This document shows positions 24,426 to 33,765 of a DNA stretch of 64,000 nucleotides, one piece after another. The stretch comes from an uncultured Bacteroides sp. GTDB lineage: Bacteria; Bacteroidota; Bacteroidia; Bacteroidales; Bacteroidaceae. Each line of letters opens with the position of its first letter. Position 1 is the first letter of the stretch. Below the pieces are notes generated by a model. It ran no database searches, was not told where the DNA came from, and saw nothing but the letters and a program-made list of their open reading frames with translations. The translations under genes were made by a program, and so were the position numbers. The stretch spans positions 124,001 through 188,000 of the forward strand of contig CAQOGY010000006.1 of NCBI GenBank assembly GCA_948847595.1, in the 5' to 3' direction.

Positions 24426-26183
24426 CTAGCCTACAATGGTCTTTATATAATCGGAAGGACAGATATTATAGAATTCCTTAAACTTTTTTCCAAAATATTT
24501 GGCGTCACAATACCCCAGCATAGTGGCTATTTCAGTATTGCTATATTGCTGGGAAGCCAAGAGCTTGCGCGCCTTATCCATTTTAAATGAATAGATATAA
24601 TTCTCCGGTGATTTTCCGGTTAGTTCTCTCATCTTGCTATAAAATGCCGTGCGACTTTTGCCGATATCAGTACAAAGTTGCTTTATCAAATATCTTTCTG
24701 ACAAATTTTCTTCGAGGATTGAATTCACCTTTTCCATGAATTCCTGATCTTCTTTCGTTGACTTTTCCTTTGGAGACATTAAAGGAGAAATTGCATCTGA
24801 CAAAAATTGTTTTATTCGCTCCCGCAAGACTAAATGGTTTTCTATCAGCATACGTATATTTGCCCTGAATTTGCAGATACTTTCAGTTCGCAACTCCAAC
24901 CGATCCGCTCCACTTCCCAAATGGGACATATAGCTTTCATTATCGAATGACCTTATCAAAAGTACAATCGGCATATTCCCCACTATCTTGTCCGCTTTGA
25001 TTCGGAAACAAAGAGCATCTCCACTTACTCCATTTACATTATCATCAATAATAACGGCATCAGGATTCAGGTAGATAATGTTTTTTATTAACAGGTCCGG
25101 GTTATCAAGAACTGTAATCCGAAAATATCTCGACAAGTCCTTTTTCAAATAATCGCTAAATAACTTATCTCCCATAACTAACAGGATACAAGGCATATCC
25201 TTGATTTTAGAATATTGATTATCATCCTCCGGAATCTGAACTGAACTGTCGGAAGCACTTTTTGTTTCGGCTACTTTATGTTTTATAACGGGACATGACT
25301 GATTCCGGCAATAACTGTCTGTCGGAATAACAATCCGAAAACTGACTGCCTTACCATATCCGTAACCTGTTATTTTTCCGCCGTGCAAATGAATGATTTT
25401 TCTCACAGTCCGTAAATCACTATAACCATATATAGGGAACATAACAGGAATAAGAGGAATTATCATCTTATTCTTGCCTTTCTCCGCAATTCCACAATTA
25501 CTTACATATAGCTCCCACGAATTTATCGCATGTGTTATCTTTATGGATATGCAACACCCCGGTGCAGAAGTCTGAATCATTTTGTTCAAAAGATGTTGCA
25601 ATGCCGCTGTCATAATATTCTCATTAATCCTACAACTTACACAATCCGGACATTCATTGACTACCAAACGTATCTGACGGGATTTCGCATACGGTCGGCA
25701 CTGATTCACAATGGAAGTGATATAGGTAAAAAGTTCAAAACTAATTGTGGATGTTTTGGGCTTGATTTTTCCATTCACTTTATCAAGTGTGGCAACATTG
25801 TGATTACAGTCTATTATACATTTAGTATACCCCAGTGCCTCTTCTATCTTTGGAGAAAGGGATTCCGGAAGATTATCGGTCCTAATATCTTCCAACTGGT
25901 TCTGTAATAATAGTAATGGCGTATGTACCGCATGAATCATATTCACTGTAAGCTTATATTTTTCATGTGACTGTAACCTTGAATTATAGTCCAACAAGAA
26001 ATACACCAATAGACAAACAAACAGCCCAAGTCCAAGACTCTCCACAGGAACCACATACCCTAATAGAGACATATTGGGTAAAATTACATCAGCAGTTTGC
26101 TTACTATCTGCCAAATTGGCTCCGGCACTCAAAAAGAGTGAAGCCTGAAAATCTGATAACAAATTCAGGTAACAATTATTCAT
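24426..26183 (-). CDS. Truncated hybrid two-component-like regulator (membrane, kinase-like, receiver, AraC)
   Basis: This 585-residue protein resembles the cytoplasmic half of Bacteroides hybrid two-component systems but lacks the large periplasmic beta-propeller sensor. Order: short N-terminus, one membrane helix (about residues 45-65, LGLGLFVCLLVYFLLDY), a degenerate histidine kinase region (MIHAVHTPLLLLQNQLEDI, and an ATPase-like region with poor N and G boxes), a receiver-like domain (about 330-450; VIIDDNVNGVSGDALCFRIK) and a C-terminal AraC helix-turn-helix (about 490-585; YLIKQLCTDIGKSRTAFYSK, then IATMLGYCDAKYFGKKFKEF). Kinase activity is doubtful. Standing next to the fimbrial switch, it may regulate that locus. 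Confidence 0.8.
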   Translation of the reverse strand: MNNCYLNLLSDFQASLFLSAGANLADSKQTADVILPNMSLLGYVVPVESLGLGLFVCLLVYFLLDYNSRLQSHEKYKLTVNMIHAVHTPLLLLQNQLEDIRTDNLPESLSPKIEEALGYTKCIIDCNHNVATLDKVNGKIKPKTSTISFELFTYITSIVNQCRPYAKSRQIRLVVNECPDCVSCRINENIMTAALQHLLNKMIQTSAPGCCISIKITHAINSWELYVSNCGIAEKGKNKMIIPLIPVMFPIYGYSDLRTVRKIIHLHGGKITGYGYGKAVSFRIVIPTDSYCRNQSCPVIKHKVAETKSASDSSVQIPEDDNQYSKIKDMPCILLVMGDKLFSDYLKKDLSRYFRITVLDNPDLLIKNIIYLNPDAVIIDDNVNGVSGDALCFRIKADKIVGNMPIVLLIRSFDNESYMSHLGSGADRLELRTESICKFRANIRMLIENHLVLRERIKQFLSDAISPLMSPKEKSTKEDQEFMEKVNSILEENLSERYLIKQLCTDIGKSRTAFYSKMRELTGKSPENYIYSFKMDKARKLLASQQYSNTEIATMLGYCDAKYFGKKFKEFYNICPSDYIKTIVG

Positions 26184-26486
26184 ACTAGTATCGGATTAAA
26201 TTAATTAATATTTTACACTTTCAACATAACACGCCTAATTCTTTTTATGCATGCCAAAAGTCGATGCAAGTGTAAACATTTTAACAGCCGCCGTACAGGT
26301 GGTTTCCGACATAATAAATGGGTGTTTTTTATCAAATGGTAACAAATTACGCTGTTACCTCAGAAATACAGGACTTAATCGCAATTTTACCAGTTCAGTA
26401 TAGGCTACAGTCTCCATCCATTCAATCATAGGACTGCTGATATACCACTTTAGAAAAACCGATATGACAATTAATAATGGCAACAA
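26184..26486. other. Intergenic region upstream of the hybrid regulator
   Basis: No gene is seen in these 303 bp. The segment should hold the promoter of the hybrid regulator gene (start at 26183). I see no clear TAnnTTTG/TTTG pair and no strong hairpin. Confidence 0.5.
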
Positions 26487-27032
26487 TTATAGAAAGACTT
26501 CATCATAGGAGGGAATATCTTTAGCATCATAAACATGAGCGACAGCAAATATATCTTCTTTTTTTATTAACAACCAGTCCTTCCCCTTCTCATCCATATT
26601 GGTACGTACAAGTGTAAATAATCCTTTGAGCTTATGCCCATGTAACTTAAACTCAAGTAGACCATGTTCGATAGCGGAAGATATGTCATGACTATTGCCG
26701 ACATATGCGTATGTCCCACTATCCCATATCTCTACTTCACCCGCACCATAGTTACCCTCCGGTATCACTCCTTCAAAGTGGGCATAACTTAAAGGATGAT
26801 CCTCCACTTGGATAGCCAACCTCTTGTCTTTAGGATTCATAGAAGGTCCCTTGGGCACCGCCCAGCTTTTCAATACTCCGTCTATTTCCAAACGAAAATC
26901 AAAATGAAGACGACTTGCCTCATGCTTTTGTACAACAAAAACAGGTATGCGGTTGGGAGTTTCCAACATCTCCGGTGACGGTTCCGAAGTCCTGCCAAAT
27001 TGTCTTTTTTCCTGGTATTCTTTAAGACTCAT
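26487..27032 (-). CDS. Stand-alone LigD-type 3'-phosphoesterase domain protein
   Basis: This 181-residue protein consists only of the phosphoesterase (PE) domain found in bacterial DNA ligase D. Signature segments are FVVQKHEASRLHFDFRLEID (metal-binding His/Asp and Arg), LKSWAVPKGPSMNPKDKRLA, VEDHPLSYAHFEGVIPEG, then NYGAGEVEIWDSGTY, and KGLFTLVRTNM. PE domains trim 3'-phosphate or 3'-ribonucleotide ends. No ligase or Ku gene is in the window, so it may work as a free end-cleaning nuclease in DNA repair. It is divergent from the amidase gene at 27256 and unlinked to its neighbours by function. Confidence 0.88.
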   Translation of the reverse strand: MSLKEYQEKRQFGRTSEPSPEMLETPNRIPVFVVQKHEASRLHFDFRLEIDGVLKSWAVPKGPSMNPKDKRLAIQVEDHPLSYAHFEGVIPEGNYGAGEVEIWDSGTYAYVGNSHDISSAIEHGLLEFKLHGHKLKGLFTLVRTNMDEKGKDWLLIKKEDIFAVAHVYDAKDIPSYDEVFL

Positions 27033-27255
27033 ATATTTTTAGATTTAAATGATTCAGCTCTATAACATTCCATAGACTTCTTTGTTTGCGGGTTTCATGC
27101 ATTTTAATGGCTTTAAAAACGTATTTAATTTTACTAACTTAATAATTGCTTTCTTAAATCTGTCTTCTGGAAGTTTATTTGAATGTACTTAAATCAATAG
27201 AAATCACATAAACTAATTTCCCTTCAGATTTGTTTTTCAATGAAAAACAATTATT

Positions 27256-28344
27256 ATGAAGAAGAATTTATCTGTTAATCAAGTAGTCATTGGCTGTCTG
27301 TTTGTATTCTTGTCTCCTTCTCTTGCAGAAGCCTGCACAGGCATTACTTTAAAAAGCAAAAATGATACTACTATCGTTGCAAGGACGATTGAATGGGGTG
27401 GAAGTGACATGAACAGCCAATATATCATTGTTCCAAGAGGGCATACCGAACAATCATTCACTCCGGATGGCATTGACGGAATGTTGTATGCCGCACGATA
27501 CGGCTATGTAGGACTGGCTGTCGAACAAAAAGAATTCATAGCCGAAGGTCTGAACGAAGCCGGACTGTCAGCAGGATTGTTTTATTTTCCTCATTATGGT
27601 GAATATGAAAAATACAATCCGGCAGAGAAAGCAAAAAGTATTTCTGATTTACAACTCGTATCCTGGATTCTGGGAAAATGTAAAACTGTGGATGAAGTAA
27701 AAAAAGCAGTTCAGGAAGTACACGTGATTAATTTTATCCCACAAGCATCTACTGTTCATTGGCGTTTTACCGACACTTCCGGTCGCCAGCTGGTTTTGGA
27801 GATAGTTCAGGGCATCCCCCATTTTTATGAGAATAAATTGGGAGTACTGACAAATTCTCCCGGTTTTGAATGGCATCTGACGAATCTCAATAATTATGTC
27901 AACCTATACCCCGGATCAGCTCCGGCCAAACGTTTGGGTAATATAGAATTAAGTGCTTTCGGCTCCGGAAGCGGCTTTCTAGGTATTCCAGGTGATATAA
28001 CTCCACCCTCCCGTTTTGTACGTGCCGCTTTTTATCAGGCAACGGCTCCCCAACAGGATACTGCCTTAAAGACCGTTCTTCAATGTTTCCAAATACTGAA
28101 CAATTTCGATATACCGGAAGGGATAGAGTTTCCGGCAGGAGAAATTCCGGCAAATATTCCAAGCGCTACCCAATGGACTTCAGCGACAGACATAGCCAAT
28201 CGAATCATTTATTTCCGTACGATGTATAATAGCGCTATACGCAGTATCGATTTACATTCGATTAATTTTTCTACTGTACGTTATCAAGCCGTACCGATGG
28301 ATATTGTCAAACAACAGCCTGTTGAAAATATAAGAATAGAATAG
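27256..28344 (+). CDS. Choloylglycine hydrolase family enzyme (bile salt hydrolase/penicillin V acylase-like)
   Basis: This 362-residue secreted Ntn-hydrolase has a signal peptide (FVFLSPSLAEA) that places Cys27 as the first residue after cleavage, the N-terminal catalytic nucleophile (CTGITLKSKNDTTIVARTIE). Other family marks are ARTIEWG, EGLNEAGLSAGLFYFPHYGE, LTNSPGFEWHLTNLNNYVN and RTMYNSAIRSIDL. Family members deconjugate bile salts or hydrolyse N-acyl amides such as penicillin V or acyl-homoserine lactones; a bile salt hydrolase role is plausible in gut Bacteroides but is not proven by sequence. It lies 151 nt upstream of the GH95 gene on the same strand, with no obvious terminator between. 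Confidence 0.88.
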   Translation: MKKNLSVNQVVIGCLFVFLSPSLAEACTGITLKSKNDTTIVARTIEWGGSDMNSQYIIVPRGHTEQSFTPDGIDGMLYAARYGYVGLAVEQKEFIAEGLNEAGLSAGLFYFPHYGEYEKYNPAEKAKSISDLQLVSWILGKCKTVDEVKKAVQEVHVINFIPQASTVHWRFTDTSGRQLVLEIVQGIPHFYENKLGVLTNSPGFEWHLTNLNNYVNLYPGSAPAKRLGNIELSAFGSGSGFLGIPGDITPPSRFVRAAFYQATAPQQDTALKTVLQCFQILNNFDIPEGIEFPAGEIPANIPSATQWTSATDIANRIIYFRTMYNSAIRSIDLHSINFSTVRYQAVPMDIVKQQPVENIRIE

Positions 28345-28495
28345 AAAATACCGGAAGTATATCCACTATACATCTTTCTTTCATTGTTCTGTAGAATAAT
28401 ACTTGCATTTCCGAGGCAAGATGTTTCACAGAATATGGGTACAAAAATCGTCTCCAATCGTCCTTTTATAAAAGTATAAAAGCAATTGGACAGAA

Positions 28496-30964
28496 ATGAA
28501 TAAAAAGAGATTAATCGGATATCTGTTTGTAATGGTGTCTGTAAGTTGTATTCATGCACAGGAAAAGAGAGCAGCCATGCAGGAATACAAATTATGGTAC
28601 GACCGTCCTGCACAGGTATGGACTGAGGCTTTACCCTTGGGGAACGGTCGCCTGGGAGCTATGGTATATGGTACACCGGGTACAGAACAAATACAGTTAA
28701 ACGAAGAAACCATTTGGGCAGGACGCCCCAACAACAACGCAAACCCGAATGCACTGGAATTTATTCCGAAAGTACGCGAACTTGTTTTTGCCGGAAAGTA
28801 TCTGGAAGCACAGACCCTTGCTACAGAGAAAGTGATGGCGAAAACAAATTCGGGAATGCCTTACCAAAGTTTCGGTGACCTGCGAATCGCTTTTCCCGGA
28901 CATACCCGTTATTCCAATTACTACCGGGAATTAAGTCTGGATTCGGCACGTGCCATCGTCCGTTATGAAGTGGACGGAGTGCAGTATCAGCGTGAGACAA
29001 TCACCTCATTTACCGACCAGGTGATAATGGTCAGACTGACAGCCAACCGTCCGGGGCAGATTACCTTCAACGCCCAATTGACTTCTCCCCATCAAGATGT
29101 TATGATTTCTTCCGAAGAAGGAAACTATGTCACGCTTTCAGGTGTGTCTTCCTGGCATGAGGGACTGAAAGGAAAAGTAGAATTTCAGGGACGGTTGAGC
29201 GCACAAAACAAGGGCGGGAAGCTAGCTTGTACTGACGGCATCCTTTCCGTTGAAGGGGCTGATGAAGCCATCGTATATGTATCTATCGCTACCAACTTCA
29301 ATAATTATCTGGATATTACAGGCAATCAGATTGAAAGGGCTAAAGAATACCTGTCTAAAGCAATGATGCATTCTTATGCGGAAGCCAAGAGAAGTCATAC
29401 CGATTTCTATCGCCGATATCTGACCAGAGTGTCTTTGAATTTAGGCGAAGACCAATATAAAAATGTAACAACCGACAAACGGGTAGAGAATTTCAAAGAA
29501 ACGAATGATGCCCATTTGGTTGCCACATACTTTCAGTTCGGGCGTTATCTGCTGATTTGTTCCTCGCAACCGGGCGGACAGCCTGCCAACCTGCAAGGCA
29601 TATGGAATGATAAGCTATTCCCTTCATGGGACAGCAAATACACCTGCAATATCAATTTGGAGATGAATTACTGGCCCTCGGAAGTTACGAACCTGAGCGA
29701 ACTGAACGAACCACTTTTCCGGCTGATAAAGGAAGTAAGCGAAACAGGAAAGGAAACGGCTAAAATCATGTATGGAGCTGACGGTTGGGTATTGCATCAC
29801 AACACAGACATATGGCGTGTCACAGGAGCTATTGACAAAGCTCCCTCAGGTATGTGGCCGAGTGGCGGAGCATGGCTCTGCCGTCATTTATGGGAACGTT
29901 ATCTCTACACGGGAGATGTAGATTTCCTGCGTTCCGTTTATCCCATACTAAAAGAATCGGGACGTTTCTTTGATGAAATCATGGTCAAAGAACCTGTACA
30001 CGGTTGGCTGGTAGTCTGTCCAAGCAATTCACCGGAGAATGTACACTCTGGCAGTAACGGCAAAGCAACCACAGCCGCCGGATGCACAATGGACAATCAA
30101 TTGATTTTCGACCTTTGGACGGCTATTATTTCGGCGTCCGACATATTGGATATTGATAAAGAATTCGCCACTCACCTGTCACAACGCCTCAAGGAAATGG
30201 CTCCCATGCAGGTGGGACATTGGGGACAGTTACAAGAATGGATGTTCGATTGGGACGATCCGAATGACGTACACCGTCATGTATCCCATCTTTACGGACT
30301 ATTCCCCAGTAACCAGATTTCCCCTTACCGCACTCCCGAATTATTCGATGCCGCACGCACTTCGCTCATTCATCGCGGAGATCCTTCGACCGGTTGGAGC
30401 ATGGGATGGAAAGTCTGCCTTTGGGCACGTCTGCTTGACGGCGACCATGCCTACAAACTGATAACAGACCAGTTGACCCTTGTACGCAACGAGAAGAAAA
30501 AAGGCGGCACCTACCCTAACCTGTTCGATGCGCATCCGCCTTTCCAAATTGACGGAAACTTCGGTTGTGCGGCAGGAATCGCCGAAATGCTGATGCAAAG
30601 TTACGACGGTTTTATCTATCTGCTTCCTGCGCTTCCTTCTCTCTGGCAAGAGGGTTCTATCAAAGGAATTATCGCCCGTGGCGGTTTTGAACTCGACTTG
30701 AGTTGGAGCAACGGGAAAGTTAGCCGTTTGGTTATAAAATCCCATAAAGGTGGCAACTGTCGTCTGCGCTCGCTCAACCCGTTGACAGGCAGAGGACTGA
30801 AACGTGCCAAAGGGGAAAATCCGAATCCTCTCTATGCTGTTCCTACTATTCCCGAACCATTAATCAACGAAAAAGCCAACCTGAATAAGCTGGTGGTTAC
30901 AGACACTTATATCTATGACCTGCCCACCAAAGCAGGACAGGAATATATATTGACCGGAAAATAA
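28496..30964 (+). CDS. GH95 alpha-L-galactosidase/alpha-L-fucosidase (RG-II chain A)
   Basis: This 822-residue secreted enzyme has a signal peptide ending at CIHAQ. The N-terminal beta domain begins LWYDRPAQVWTEALPLGNGR, then LGAMVYG. The (alpha/alpha)6 catalytic barrel holds GWVLHHNTDIWRVTG, LVVCPSNSPENV and DAHPPFQIDGNFGCAAGIAE, all typical of GH95 inverting enzymes; the Asn and Asp in HHNTDIWR belong to the base site. GH95 acts on alpha-1,2-L-fucose or, in the RG-II system, on the L-galactose of chain A. It leads the plus-strand block GH95-GH105-GH140-GH78 fusion, with only 13 nt before the GH105 start. Confidence 0.92.
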   Translation: MNKKRLIGYLFVMVSVSCIHAQEKRAAMQEYKLWYDRPAQVWTEALPLGNGRLGAMVYGTPGTEQIQLNEETIWAGRPNNNANPNALEFIPKVRELVFAGKYLEAQTLATEKVMAKTNSGMPYQSFGDLRIAFPGHTRYSNYYRELSLDSARAIVRYEVDGVQYQRETITSFTDQVIMVRLTANRPGQITFNAQLTSPHQDVMISSEEGNYVTLSGVSSWHEGLKGKVEFQGRLSAQNKGGKLACTDGILSVEGADEAIVYVSIATNFNNYLDITGNQIERAKEYLSKAMMHSYAEAKRSHTDFYRRYLTRVSLNLGEDQYKNVTTDKRVENFKETNDAHLVATYFQFGRYLLICSSQPGGQPANLQGIWNDKLFPSWDSKYTCNINLEMNYWPSEVTNLSELNEPLFRLIKEVSETGKETAKIMYGADGWVLHHNTDIWRVTGAIDKAPSGMWPSGGAWLCRHLWERYLYTGDVDFLRSVYPILKESGRFFDEIMVKEPVHGWLVVCPSNSPENVHSGSNGKATTAAGCTMDNQLIFDLWTAIISASDILDIDKEFATHLSQRLKEMAPMQVGHWGQLQEWMFDWDDPNDVHRHVSHLYGLFPSNQISPYRTPELFDAARTSLIHRGDPSTGWSMGWKVCLWARLLDGDHAYKLITDQLTLVRNEKKKGGTYPNLFDAHPPFQIDGNFGCAAGIAEMLMQSYDGFIYLLPALPSLWQEGSIKGIIARGGFELDLSWSNGKVSRLVIKSHKGGNCRLRSLNPLTGRGLKRAKGENPNPLYAVPTIPEPLINEKANLNKLVVTDTYIYDLPTKAGQEYILTGK

Positions 30965-30977
30965 TAACTCAACCGAT

Positions 30978-32183
30978 ATGAACAGAAACTTATCAAAACT
31001 GATTGTCGCTTGCGGAGCTGCTTGTTTTATCGCATGCACGGCACCTCAGAAAGCAGAAACAGAAAAATGGAGTGAACGTATGGCACGCTCCGAAATGAAA
31101 CGTTTTCCCGAACCCTGGATGATTGAGAAAGCCAGGAAACCACGTTGGGGATATACCCACGGTCTTGTGGTTAAGTCCATGCTCGAAGAATGTAAACATA
31201 CGGGCGACAGCACCTACTATGATTATGCAAAAATCTATGCTGACAGCCTGATTGATGCCGACGGACGTATCAAAACCATGAAATATCTTTCATTCAACAT
31301 TGATAATGTCAACGGTGGCAAGATTCTTTTTGACCTTTACGCACAGACAGGAGACGAACGTTACAAGATTGCCATGGATACCTTACGCAAGCAAATGGCG
31401 GAACAACCCCGTACAAGCGAAGGCGGATTCTGGCATAAACTGAGATACCCGCACCAAATGTGGCTGGACGGAATCTTTATGGCTTCTCCGTACTTGGTTC
31501 AATATGGCGCCACTTTTGATGAGCCGGGCTTATTTGATGAAGCCGTGAAGCAGATTCTTCTCATAAACCAAAAGACTTATGATCCTGCAACCGGACTGTA
31601 TTATCACGGTTGGGACGAAAGCCGTGACCAAAAATGGGCAAATCCCGAAACGGGCTGTTCTTCTAACTTCTGGAGCCGCAGTATCGGATGGTACGGAGCC
31701 GCCACTGTCGATGTACTCGATTATCTTCCACAGGAAACTGCCGGACGCGACAGTGTGATGCAGATTCTTCAGGGACTGGCCAAGACACTGGTGAAATATC
31801 AAGATCCTCAATCGGGTACCTGGTATCAAGTGACCGACCAGGGAGCACGCGAAGGGAATTATCTGGAATCTTCGGCAACTGCCTTATTTATTTATACACT
31901 TGCCAAAGCTATCAACAAAGGATATATCGGCAAAGAATATATTGAACCCACACAAAAAGCCTTCGAGGGTATGGTTAATACATTCACCCGCCTTGAAGAA
32001 GACGGCAGCTATACAATCACCAACTGCTGCGCAGTTGCCGGATTGGGTGGAGATTCTAAAAGATACCGTGACGGCTCATTCGAATATTATATCAGTGAGC
32101 CGATTATCGAAAACGATCCGAAATCGGTAGGTTCGTTTATTTTGGCTGCTATTGAATACGAGAAAATGATAGAGAAAAAATAA
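30978..32183 (+). CDS. GH105 unsaturated galacturonyl hydrolase, lipoprotein
   Basis: This 401-residue lipoprotein (LIVACGAACFIACTAPQ) has a six-hairpin barrel. Family segments include LSFNIDNVNGGKILFDLYAQ, GGFWHKLRYPHQMWLDGIFM (catalytic Asp region) and SNFWSRSIGWYGAATVDVL, plus a late NCCAVAGLGGDSKRYRDGSF. GH105 enzymes hydrate and release 4,5-unsaturated uronic acids from the non-reducing end left by pectate lyases. A GH105 enzyme occupies the same place in the B. thetaiotaomicron RG-II locus. It works downstream of the PL1 lyase encoded at 51419. Its stop codon directly abuts a 21-bp inverted repeat. Confidence 0.92.
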   Translation: MNRNLSKLIVACGAACFIACTAPQKAETEKWSERMARSEMKRFPEPWMIEKARKPRWGYTHGLVVKSMLEECKHTGDSTYYDYAKIYADSLIDADGRIKTMKYLSFNIDNVNGGKILFDLYAQTGDERYKIAMDTLRKQMAEQPRTSEGGFWHKLRYPHQMWLDGIFMASPYLVQYGATFDEPGLFDEAVKQILLINQKTYDPATGLYYHGWDESRDQKWANPETGCSSNFWSRSIGWYGAATVDVLDYLPQETAGRDSVMQILQGLAKTLVKYQDPQSGTWYQVTDQGAREGNYLESSATALFIYTLAKAINKGYIGKEYIEPTQKAFEGMVNTFTRLEEDGSYTITNCCAVAGLGGDSKRYRDGSFEYYISEPIIENDPKSVGSFILAAIEYEKMIEKK

Positions 32184-32273
32184 TATTCAGGCACGGATTA
32201 CACGAATTTCACGGTTTTTAGAAATATGATTGCATATAGCAACAGCGTAATCCGTGTAATCCGTGCCTGAATA
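32184..32273. repeat. Perfect 21-bp inverted repeat with 48-nt loop
   Basis: The arms 32184-32204 and 32253-32273 (core ATTCAGGCACGGATTACACG) are exact reverse complements. The repeat begins right after the GH105 stop and ends 40 nt before the GH140 start. Variants of CACGGATTACACGGATT are dispersed in Bacteroides intergenic DNA, so this may be a mobile-type miniature repeat that also affects mRNA ends. Confidence 0.75.
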
Positions 32274-32313
32274 CGAGATCATTAGTACAATAAACTAAAA
32301 ACGATAAAATACA

Positions 32314-33765
32314 ATGAGAAAATTCAAGATTATTCCTCTTTTGTTGCTGCTATTGACACTGGCAACTTCGGCCGCAGCGCAGAAGAAAACACAAAAGACG
32401 TATATCCCCTGGGACAATGGCAAGCTCGTCGTTTCCGAAGAGGGACGCTATCTGAAACACGAAAACGGTACTCCTTTCTTCTGGCTCGGAGAAACAGGAT
32501 GGCTGCTTCCCGAACGGTTGAACCGTGACGAAGCCGAATATTATCTGGAACAGTGCAAACGTCGCGGATACAATGTGATTCAAGTTCAGACGTTGAATAA
32601 TGTACCATCCATGAACATCTACGGACAATATTCCATGATAGACGGATATAATTTCAAAAACATCAACCAGAAAGGTGTATATGGTTATTGGGATCATATG
32701 GATTATATCATCCGTACGGCTGCAAGAAAAGGTATGTACATCGGTATGGTTTGTATATGGGGAAGCCCTGTGAACCGTGGCGAAATGAATGTAGAACAGG
32801 CTAAGGCCTACGGCAAATTCCTCGCAGAACGATACAAGGACGAGCCGAACATTATCTGGTTTATCGGCGGTGATATTCGTGGTGACGTAAAGACAGCCGA
32901 ATGGGAAGCATTGGCGACCTCTATCAAGGCAATCGACAAAAATCACCTGATGACTTTCCACCCACGCGGCAGAACGACTTCGGCAACCTGGTTCAATGAT
33001 GCCCCCTGGCTGGATTTCAACATGTTCCAAAGCGGACACCGTCGTTACGGACAACGTTTCGGTGACGGTGACTACCCTATCGAAGAAAATACGGAAGAGG
33101 ACAACTGGCGCTTCGTTGAACGTAGTATGGCTATGAAACCGATGAAACCTGTGATTGACGGAGAGCCAATCTATGAAGAAATCCCTCACGGCCTGCATGA
33201 CGAAAATGAACTGTTATGGAAAGATTATGATGTACGCCGCTATGCTTATTGGTCTGTATTTGCAGGCTCTTTCGGACATACGTATGGACACAATTCCATC
33301 ATGCAGTTTATCAAACCGGGTGTAGGTGGTGCCTATGGAGCAAAGAAACCCTGGTACGATGCTTTAAACGATCCCGGTTATAATCAAATGAAATATCTGA
33401 AAAACTTGATGCTGACTTTCCCATTCTTTGAACGCGTACCGGATCAGTCCATTATCGCAGGTCAGAACGGAGAACGTTACGACCGTGCCATCGCTACACG
33501 CGGTAATGATTATCTGATGGTATATAACTATACCGGACGTCCGATGGAAATTGATTTCAGCAAAATCAGCGGCGCAAAGAAGAACGCCTGGTGGTACACC
33601 ACCAAAGACGGCAAACTGGAATATATCGGTGAGTTTGATAATGGTGTGCACAAATTCCAGCATGATAGCGGTTATTGCAGCGGAAACGATCATGTGCTGA
33701 TTGTTGTAGACAGCAGTAAAGATTATCTGAATAAGGACTGGACGGAAATCAATGCTCATGAATAA
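32314..33765 (+). CDS. GH140 apiosidase (DUF4038-type)
   Basis: This 483-residue secreted enzyme has a signal peptide (LLLLLTLATSAAAQ) and a TIM barrel. It begins LVVSEEGRYLKHENGTPFFW, then LGETGWLLPERL. Catalytic acid-base and nucleophile candidates lie in NIIWFIGGDIRGD (Asp) and KPVIDGEPIYEEIP (Glu), matching the Asp/Glu pair of the GH140 apiosidase from B. thetaiotaomicron. That enzyme cuts the bond between apiose and backbone galacturonic acid and so releases chains A and B. A C-terminal beta domain (DYLMVYNYTGRPMEIDFSKI) follows. It overlaps the next gene by 14 nt. Confidence 0.93.
   Translation: MRKFKIIPLLLLLLTLATSAAAQKKTQKTYIPWDNGKLVVSEEGRYLKHENGTPFFWLGETGWLLPERLNRDEAEYYLEQCKRRGYNVIQVQTLNNVPSMNIYGQYSMIDGYNFKNINQKGVYGYWDHMDYIIRTAARKGMYIGMVCIWGSPVNRGEMNVEQAKAYGKFLAERYKDEPNIIWFIGGDIRGDVKTAEWEALATSIKAIDKNHLMTFHPRGRTTSATWFNDAPWLDFNMFQSGHRRYGQRFGDGDYPIEENTEEDNWRFVERSMAMKPMKPVIDGEPIYEEIPHGLHDENELLWKDYDVRRYAYWSVFAGSFGHTYGHNSIMQFIKPGVGGAYGAKKPWYDALNDPGYNQMKYLKNLMLTFPFFERVPDQSIIAGQNGERYDRAIATRGNDYLMVYNYTGRPMEIDFSKISGAKKNAWWYTTKDGKLEYIGEFDNGVHKFQHDSGYCSGNDHVLIVVDSSKDYLNKDWTEINAHE

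Noticed and set aside
32350..33198. A 282-codon minus-strand frame opposite the GH140 gene
   Set aside because: It is antisense to a clearly conserved enzyme, and the translation is low in domain-like features.
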